A stretch of DNA of 64,000 nt from Variovorax sp. UMC13 (GTDB lineage: Bacteria > Pseudomonadota > Gammaproteobacteria > Burkholderiales > Burkholderiaceae_C), in contig NZ_LZZW01000035.1 of assembly GCF_014170375.1 (NCBI RefSeq), forward strand, positions 1 through 64,000. The letters are read 5' to 3'. Position numbers and translations under genes: made by a program. Positions 58,685 to 64,000 of the stretch are shown piece after piece; position 1 is the stretch's first letter, and the number at the start of each line of letters is the position of its first letter. Below the pieces are notes generated by a model. It saw nothing but the letters and a program-made list of their open reading frames with translations. It was not told the DNA's origin and made no database searches.

Positions 58685-59803
58685 TCAAATGACTTCGAGT
58701 TCGGCGTTCATCGCGCCCGAGGCCTTGATGGCCTGCAGGATCGCCAGCAGGTCCTGCGGCGTCGCGCCCAGCGCGTTCAATGCGCGCACCACGTCCGACA
58801 GCTGCGGCGAGTTCGGCACCTGGATCAGGATGCCCGGCTCCTGCTTGATCTGGATGCTGGCCTGCTCGGCCACCACCGTGCGGCCGCCCGACAGCGGCGC
58901 GGGCTGGCTGATCACCGGCGTCGAACTGATCGTGACCGACAGGTTGCCGTGCGCGATCGCGCAGGGGCCCAGGGTCACGGCCTGGTTCAGCACGATCGAG
59001 CCGGTGCGGGCGTTGATCACCACCTTGGCGGCCGGCGCGGCCTGCTCCAGCGTGATCTCCTCGAGTTCGGCGATGAAGTTCACGCGGGCGTTGGCTTCGG
59101 TGGGGGCGCGCACCTCGACCGAGCGGCCGTCCAGGGCGCGTGCGGTGCCCAGGCCCATCCTGCGGTCGATGGCCTGCGCCACGCGGCGCGCGGTCTGGAA
59201 GTCGGCCGCGTTGAGGCCCAGCGTCACGCTGTCGCCCTCGTGCAGCGGCGAGGGCACGCTGCGCTCCACCTGCGCGCCGTTGGGCACGCGGCCCGCGCTC
59301 AGGTGGTTGATCTGCACCTTGCTGCCGCCGGCCGACGCGCCCGCGCCGCCGACCACCAGGTTGCCCTGCGCCAGCGCGTAGATCTCGCCGTCGGCACCGC
59401 GCAGCGGCGTCGCCACCAGCATGCCGCCCTTGAGCGACTTGGCATTGCCCATCGAGGAGACGTTGATGTCCAGGGTCTGGCCGGGCTGCGCGAAGGCCGG
59501 CAGTTGCGCGGTCACGATCACCGCCGCCACGTTCTTCAGTTGCAGCTGCGCCGCGCGGTTGTCGGGCAGCGTGATGCCCAGCTGCTGCAGGTAGTTGGCC
59601 ACGCTCTGCGTGGTGTAGGGCATCTGCGTGGTCTGGTCGCCGGTGCCGTCCAACCCCACCACCAGGCCGTAGCCGGTCAGCTGGTTGCTTCGCACGCCCT
59701 GCACGGCGGCCAGTTCCTTGATGCGCACCGCGTGGGCGGCGGGCAGCAGCAGCACGATCAGTGCGAGCGACGCCAGCAGCCGGCGAAGAAGAAGGCTGTG
59801 CAT
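58685..59803 (-). CDS. flgI: Flagellar P-ring protein FlgI
   Basis: A 372-residue periplasmic P-ring subunit. A signal peptide ends at PAAHA; the mature chain starts VRIKELAAVQGVRSNQLTGYGLVVGLDGTGDQT, the hallmark. MPYTTQSVANYLQQLGI and GVRVRP-type (APLSGGRTVV) follow, and the end is LLAILQAIKASGAMNAELEVI. ATG at 59803 is 2 bp after the flgH stop; a TTG two codons earlier (59809) overlaps that stop and is possible but less likely. Confidence 0.94.
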   Translation of the reverse strand: MHSLLLRRLLASLALIVLLLPAAHAVRIKELAAVQGVRSNQLTGYGLVVGLDGTGDQTTQMPYTTQSVANYLQQLGITLPDNRAAQLQLKNVAAVIVTAQLPAFAQPGQTLDINVSSMGNAKSLKGGMLVATPLRGADGEIYALAQGNLVVGGAGASAGGSKVQINHLSAGRVPNGAQVERSVPSPLHEGDSVTLGLNAADFQTARRVAQAIDRRMGLGTARALDGRSVEVRAPTEANARVNFIAELEEITLEQAAPAAKVVINARTGSIVLNQAVTLGPCAIAHGNLSVTISSTPVISQPAPLSGGRTVVAEQASIQIKQEPGILIQVPNSPQLSDVVRALNALGATPQDLLAILQAIKASGAMNAELEVI

Positions 59804-59805
59804 GG

Positions 59806-60498
59806 TCAAAACGGCAGCACGTTCATGAAGAAGCGGCCGAGCCAGGGCATGACCTGCGACTCCTGCTGCGCGCCGCGCCCGCGCGATTCGATGCGCACGT
59901 TGGCCACCTGCAGCGAGTTCACCACGCTGCCGGCCTGGATCGAGCGCGGGTCGACCGTGCCCGAGAAGCGCAGCACGTCCACGTTCTGGTTCACGCCGAT
60001 CTGCTTCTCGCCCGTCACCACCAGGTGGCCGTTGGGCTGCACGTCGACCACCGTGGCGGTGATCGAACCCTGGAAGGTGTTGGCGCTCTCGGTGCCGCCC
60101 TTGCCGGCGAAGTTGTTGGCCGAGTCGGCGTTCACGCTGGCGCGCTTGAAGGAGTTGGCCGAGAGCAGCGGGAAGGCGCTGATGCCCGCGTCGATGCCGC
60201 TCTTCTTGTCGATGGTCGAGGTCGACTTCTGGCTCGCGCTGACGTTCTCGACGATCAGGATCGTCACCGTGTCGCCCTGCATGCGCGCGCGGCGGTCCTC
60301 GAACAGCGGGCGGTAGCGCACCGACTGGAACAGGCTGCCGGTGGGCGCGCGGCTCACGGCCGCGGCCGGCGCCTGCGGCGCGAGTGCGGGCGCGACGGTC
60401 GGCGGCATGTCGACCTGCGGCGTCTGGGCCAGCGTGGAGCAGCCGGCGACGAAGGCGCAGGCCAGCGCGGTCGATGCGAGGCGGAGAAGGGCCGACAT
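59806..60498 (-). CDS. flgH: Flagellar L-ring lipoprotein FlgH
   Basis: A 230-residue outer-membrane L-ring lipoprotein. The lipobox is FVAGC (lipidated Cys near residue 20). The L-ring domain has SLFQSVRYRPLFEDRRARMQGDTVTILIVENVSASQKSTSTIDKK and VTGEKQIGVNQNVDVLRFSGTVDPRSI. Its ATG shares one base with the flgG stop (TGATG), and flgI follows 2 bp later. Confidence 0.95.
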   Translation of the reverse strand: MSALLRLASTALACAFVAGCSTLAQTPQVDMPPTVAPALAPQAPAAAVSRAPTGSLFQSVRYRPLFEDRRARMQGDTVTILIVENVSASQKSTSTIDKKSGIDAGISAFPLLSANSFKRASVNADSANNFAGKGGTESANTFQGSITATVVDVQPNGHLVVTGEKQIGVNQNVDVLRFSGTVDPRSIQAGSVVNSLQVANVRIESRGRGAQQESQVMPWLGRFFMNVLPF

Positions 60499-61280
60499 CA
60501 GAGCTGCCCTAATTTCTGCAGCATCTGGTCGCTGGTCTGGATCGCCTTCGAGTTCATCTCGTAGGCGCGCTGGGTCTGGATCATCGACACCAGCTCCTGC
60601 ACCACGTTCACGTTCGAGGTCTCGAGGAAGCCCTGCATGATCGTGCCCAGGCCGTTGGTGCCGGCCGTGCCGCCGTTGGGCTGGCCCGAGGCCGCGGTCT
60701 CGGCGTAGAGGTTCTCGCCGCGCGGCTCCAGTCCGGCCGGATTCACGAAGTTGGCCAGCGCCAGCGTGCCGATGTTCTGCGGCGCCGCGCTGCCCGAGAG
60801 CGTGGCCGAGACCGTGCCGTCGTTGGCGATGCTCACGCTGACCGCGTTGGGCGGCACCGTGATGCCGTTGGCCACCGGCAGGCCGGACGAGGTGACCAGC
60901 CGGCCCTGCGCATCGACCTGGAACGAGCCGTCGCGCGTGTAGCCGATGGTGCCGTCGGGCTGCGTGACCTGGAAGAAGCCGTTGCCCTTGACCGCCACGT
61001 CGAGCTGGTTGTTGGTCTGCTGCATGCTGCCCTGCGTGAACGAGCGGCTGGTGGCCACCGTGCGCACGCCCAGGCCCAGCTGCAGGCCGGTGGGCAGCTG
61101 CGACTGCTCGGTGCTGTTGGCGCCGACCTGGCGCAGGTTCTGGTACATCAGGTCCTCGAACACCGCATTGGCGCGCTTGAAGCCGGTGGTCGAGACGTTG
61201 GCCAGGTTGTGCGAGATGACGTCCAGCTGGGTCTGCTGGGCTTCCATGCCGGTCTTGGAGATCCAGAGCGAATTGATCAT
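60498..61280 (-). CDS. flgG: Flagellar distal rod protein FlgG
   Basis: A 260-residue distal rod subunit. MINSLWISKTGMEAQQTQLDVISHNLANVSTTGFKRANAVFEDLMYQN at the N-terminus and SNVNVVQELVSMIQTQRAYEMNSKAIQTSDQMLQKLGQL at the C-terminus form the coiled-coil axial core. The FEDLMYQ segment near residue 42 is FlgG-specific and straightens the rod. Normal length. Confidence 0.96.
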   Translation of the reverse strand: MINSLWISKTGMEAQQTQLDVISHNLANVSTTGFKRANAVFEDLMYQNLRQVGANSTEQSQLPTGLQLGLGVRTVATSRSFTQGSMQQTNNQLDVAVKGNGFFQVTQPDGTIGYTRDGSFQVDAQGRLVTSSGLPVANGITVPPNAVSVSIANDGTVSATLSGSAAPQNIGTLALANFVNPAGLEPRGENLYAETAASGQPNGGTAGTNGLGTIMQGFLETSNVNVVQELVSMIQTQRAYEMNSKAIQTSDQMLQKLGQL

Positions 61281-61308
61281 GGCGTAGGGGTCCTGGGTGC
61301 GCGGGCGG

Positions 61309-62046
61309 TCAGCCCACGTTGAGCAATTGGGCGGCCGACTTGTCGGAGGTCTCGGCGGTCTGCAGCAGGCGCATCTGCTGCTCGAACTGGCGGGCCGCGG
61401 CGATCATCCCGACCATGGTCTCGATCGGGTTCACGTTCGAGCCCTCGAGCGCGCCGGTCTCCAGGCGCGCGGTGGCGTCGGTGGCCAGCGGGTTGAGCGA
61501 GGCGGTGCGGAACAGGCCGTCCTCGCTGCGCACGAGCCGGTCTTCGGCGGTGGCGCTGGCGAGCTTGATGCGGCCGATGGTGGAGGAGGGCGTGCCCGGC
61601 GTCTGCGCGCTCACCGTGCCGTCGCTGCCCACCGAGATGTCGGCGCCCGGCGGCACGTCGATCGGCGCGCCGCCGTCGGACAGCACCATCAGGCCGCCGG
61701 TGGTGGTCAGCGTGCCCTCGGGCGAGATCTGGAAGGCGCCGGCGCGGGTGTAGGCCTCGGTGCCGTCGAGGCCCTGCACCGCGAACCAGGCGCTGCCCTG
61801 CGCCGCCATGTCGAGCGTGCGGCCGGTGCGCTGGATGGCGCCGGGCTTCTCGTCGTGGCCCGAGGTGGCTTCCAGCGCGAACACGCGCGTGGTCGCGCCG
61901 TCGCCGCGCAGCGGCACCGCGCGGAAGGTCGACAGCTCCGCGCGGAAACCCTGGGTCGATGCGTTCGCCAGGTTGTTGGCGAGCACGCTCTGCCGCTGGG
62001 CGGCCGCGCTGGCGCCGCTCATGGCGGTGTAGATCAGGTGGTCCAT
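61309..62046 (-). CDS. flgF: Flagellar proximal rod protein FlgF
   Basis: A 245-residue rod subunit. Starts MDHLIYTAMSGASAAAQRQSVLANNLANASTQGFRAEL and ends GSNVNPIETMVGMIAAARQFEQQMRLLQTAETSDKSAAQLLNV, typical of FlgF (SNVNPIE-MV). It lies between flgE and flgG with 25- and 28-bp gaps. Confidence 0.95.
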   Translation of the reverse strand: MDHLIYTAMSGASAAAQRQSVLANNLANASTQGFRAELSTFRAVPLRGDGATTRVFALEATSGHDEKPGAIQRTGRTLDMAAQGSAWFAVQGLDGTEAYTRAGAFQISPEGTLTTTGGLMVLSDGGAPIDVPPGADISVGSDGTVSAQTPGTPSSTIGRIKLASATAEDRLVRSEDGLFRTASLNPLATDATARLETGALEGSNVNPIETMVGMIAAARQFEQQMRLLQTAETSDKSAAQLLNVG

Positions 62047-62071
62047 CGCGCGCTGTCCGTCTCGGCTGTGC

Positions 62072-63289
62072 TCAGCGCAGGTTCACCAGCGTGGACATCA
62101 CCTGGTCCTGGGTCTTGATGGTCTGGGCGTTGGCCTGGTAGGCGCGCTGCGTGGTCATCATGTTGACCAGTTCGGCGGTGAGGTCGACGTTCGACTCTTC
62201 CAGCGCGCCGGAGCGCAGGTGGCCGAAGGTGCCTTCGCCCGGCGCGCCGCGCACCGGCTGGCCCGAGGCGAAGGTCTCGCTCCAGTAGCCCGAGCCCGTG
62301 GGCGCCAGGCCCTGGTCGTTGCGGAAGTTCACCAGCGCGAGCTGGCCGGCGGCCTGCGTCTGGCCGTTGGAGTAGGTGGCGGTGACGACGCCGTTGTCCT
62401 CGATCTTCATGCCCACCAGCTGGCCCGCGGTGTAGCCGTTCTGCTGCAGGTCGGCCACCGAGAAGCGCGCGTTCACCTGCGTCATCTTGCTCAGGTCGAG
62501 CGAAGCGGTGAAGGTCTGCGACGGGTCGTTGGGCGAGACCAGCGTGAGGTTGGGGATGGTCGAGTTCGCGAGGTCCAGGCTGCCATCGGTCTTGAACTTG
62601 AGCTGGAAGGGCGTCGATGCCGAAGGCGCGCTGCCGTTGATGCTGGTGTAGACGTTCCACTCGTTGTTGGCCGTCTTCTGGAAGTACAGGCCCACCGGCA
62701 CTTCCAGGCCTTGCGAATCGAAGGCCGTGAGCGAGGTGCCGTAGGTGGTGAGCGGCGTCGGCGGCGTGGCGGTGGAGGCGACCACGGCCGCGGCGTCGAG
62801 CGTGATCTCGGCCATCATCGAACTCGTCTGCTTGGCCGGGATCGGCGTGCCGGTGGGCAGGCGTAGCGGCTGCACGTCGAAGCTCTGGCGCACGCCGTTG
62901 GCGTTGGTCGGGTAGCCCATCAGCGCGGCGCCGCTGTTGGTGATGATGTTGCCTTCCTTGTCCAGCTTGAAGTTGCCGGCGCGGGTATAGGCGGTGGTGC
63001 CGTCGTTGTTGCGCACCTGGAAGAAGCCGCCGCCGTTGATGGCCACGTCGAGGTCGTTGCCCGTGATGCTCAGAGTGCCCTGCGAGAACTGCTGCGTCAC
63101 CGCGCCCACCGACACGCCGAGGCCGACGTTGGTGCCGCCCAGGCTGCCGGCCGAGCTCGCGTAGATCTCGGAGAACTCGGCGCGCGAGGACTTCATGCCC
63201 GTGGTGCCGGCGTTGGCGATGTTGTGCCCGATCACGTCGAGGCTGCGGCTGGCCGCGTTCAGACCGGAAAGCGCTTGCTGAAAGCTCAT
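62072..63289 (-). CDS. flgE: Flagellar hook protein FlgE
   Basis: A 405-residue hook subunit. N-terminal MSFQQALSGLNAASRSLDVIGHNIANAGTTGMKSSRAEFSEIYA and C-terminal ESNVDLTAELVNMMTTQRAYQANAQTIKTQDQVMSTLVNLR form the core; the middle is the surface-exposed D1/D2 part (TTYGTSLTAFDSQGLEVPVGLYFQKT). Length is normal for betaproteobacteria. 31 bp after flgD. Confidence 0.96.
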   Translation of the reverse strand: MSFQQALSGLNAASRSLDVIGHNIANAGTTGMKSSRAEFSEIYASSAGSLGGTNVGLGVSVGAVTQQFSQGTLSITGNDLDVAINGGGFFQVRNNDGTTAYTRAGNFKLDKEGNIITNSGAALMGYPTNANGVRQSFDVQPLRLPTGTPIPAKQTSSMMAEITLDAAAVVASTATPPTPLTTYGTSLTAFDSQGLEVPVGLYFQKTANNEWNVYTSINGSAPSASTPFQLKFKTDGSLDLANSTIPNLTLVSPNDPSQTFTASLDLSKMTQVNARFSVADLQQNGYTAGQLVGMKIEDNGVVTATYSNGQTQAAGQLALVNFRNDQGLAPTGSGYWSETFASGQPVRGAPGEGTFGHLRSGALEESNVDLTAELVNMMTTQRAYQANAQTIKTQDQVMSTLVNLR

Positions 63290-63320
63290 GAGGAATGCTC
63301 CTGGAAATGAAGGGGCGCGT

Positions 63321-63998
63321 TCAGAGGACCGAACGCACGCTGGCGTACGGCTTGACGCCAGCCGCGAGCAGGGTGAGGGTGAGGCCGTCGGTGCCGCTGC
63401 CGACCGCGACCACCTTGTCGTGCATCAGCGGGGTGGCCTCGACGGTGGCCGAGCCGTTGGTGGCCACGACCTTGAAGTTGAGCTCGGTGTCTTCGGGGTA
63501 CTTGCTGGCATCGACGCTGAAGCCGTGCTGGCCGGCCTCGAGCGCGCCCAGCGAGAGCGTGTCGATCACCTTGCCGCCCGGCGTGAGCACCTGCACCTCG
63601 ACCTTGCTGGCCTTGCCCGCGAGTTCGATGGCGCCGATGCCGGTCTTGCCTTCGCTGTCGAAGGCCAGCTTGTTGCCTTCGATGAGCACGCCGTGGCCGA
63701 CCAGGTTGCCGGCCTGCAGCACCTGCATCGCGCCCATCTGCGTGGACATGCTCTTCATCGTGTCGTTGAGCTGCTGAATGCCGGTGACCGTGTTGATCTG
63801 CGCGATCTGCGAGGTCATCTGCGCGTTGTCCATCGGGTTCATCGGGTCCTGGTTGCTCAGCTGCGCGACCAGCAGCTTGAGGAAACGGTCCTGGGCCTCG
63901 GTCGAGCCGGTGGTGGTCAGCGACGAACCGTCGGCGCTGCTCGTGGGCTTGTAGGTGGCGGTGCCGGCGAGGCCGGAAGTGGCGGTGGTGGCGGTCAT
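63321..63998 (-). CDS. flgD: Flagellar hook-capping protein FlgD
   Basis: A 225-residue scaffold that caps the growing hook and is later discarded. The conserved N-terminal segment is DRFLKLLVAQLSNQDPMNPMDNAQMTSQIAQINTVTGIQQLNDT (residues about 37-80); the C-terminal part is the FLG/Tudor-like beta domain. The start codon lies 2 bp inside the right edge, so the promoter and any upstream flgB/flgC genes are outside the window. First visible gene of the operon. Confidence 0.94.
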   Translation of the reverse strand: MTATTATSGLAGTATYKPTSSADGSSLTTTGSTEAQDRFLKLLVAQLSNQDPMNPMDNAQMTSQIAQINTVTGIQQLNDTMKSMSTQMGAMQVLQAGNLVGHGVLIEGNKLAFDSEGKTGIGAIELAGKASKVEVQVLTPGGKVIDTLSLGALEAGQHGFSVDASKYPEDTELNFKVVATNGSATVEATPLMHDKVVAVGSGTDGLTLTLLAAGVKPYASVRSVL

Positions 63999-64000
63999 GG

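Overview
The window is high-GC DNA, dense with genes, and looks like the chromosome of a betaproteobacterium of the Comamonadaceae, most like Variovorax. This rests on the gene families (PhaM, Bug-type binding proteins, DUF2145, DUF2946, OxyR with Cys199/Cys208), the split ribosomal-protein operon and the flagellar flg order. It is an inference from protein resemblance, not a database match. I see no insertion sequence, prophage, CRISPR array or rRNA operon.

Layout. 1-6.6 kb: an edge-truncated DUF3108/TonB-like membrane protein, a fumarylacetoacetate-hydrolase-family enzyme, a LuxR-type regulator divergent from a FAD monooxygenase/DUF2783/Bug-binding-protein operon (aromatic or carboxylate catabolism), and a MORN-like exported protein. 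6.6-12.4 kb: VOC protein, TraB/GumN protein, copper-related DUF2946 and PCu(A)C genes, PhaM, a FIST sensor protein, and a DadA-like flavoprotein preceded by a glycine riboswitch. 12.7-20.2 kb: a helix-turn-helix regulator divergent from an MFS/PlsC fusion plus PAP2 pair, then a poorly characterised envelope cluster (small exported protein, DUF2145, coiled-coil/zinc-ribbon membrane protein, DUF3597) and a basic hypothetical protein. 20.2-28.5 kb: tgt and queA, DUF4166, a frameshifted TIGR01777-family gene, recG, serB and a LysR regulator overlapping serB. 28.6-32.4 kb: a three-gene iron/phosphonate-type ABC importer. 33.0-40.5 kb: a GntR regulator divergent from a complete 5-oxoproline (pyroglutamate) module: DUF969/DUF979 transporter, pyroglutamyl peptidase, PxpA, a PxpB-PxpC fusion and a biotin carboxylase-BCCP fusion. 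It is preceded by a textbook sigma-54 promoter. 40.6-44.1 kb: oxyR, dps, ubiA, proC. 44.2-53.3 kb: the spc/alpha ribosomal cluster from rplN to rplQ with secY and rpoA, ending in an initiator tRNA and a terminator. 53.4-64 kb: a minus-strand flagellar operon flgD-E-F-G-H-I-J-K-L closing with an HDOD protein.

Most notable points. (1) The PxpB-PxpC fusion beside a BC-BCCP fusion together contains every domain type of urea carboxylase, suggesting a biotin-dependent route for 5-oxoproline, apparently under RpoN and GntR control. (2) A 17-bp palindrome is shared by two promoters flanking the lipid-remodelling pair and the DUF2145 cluster. (3) A glycine riboswitch drives an atypical DadA-like enzyme. 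(4) Two terminator-like hairpins lie inside the alpha operon. (5) A single-base deletion splits the TIGR01777 gene.
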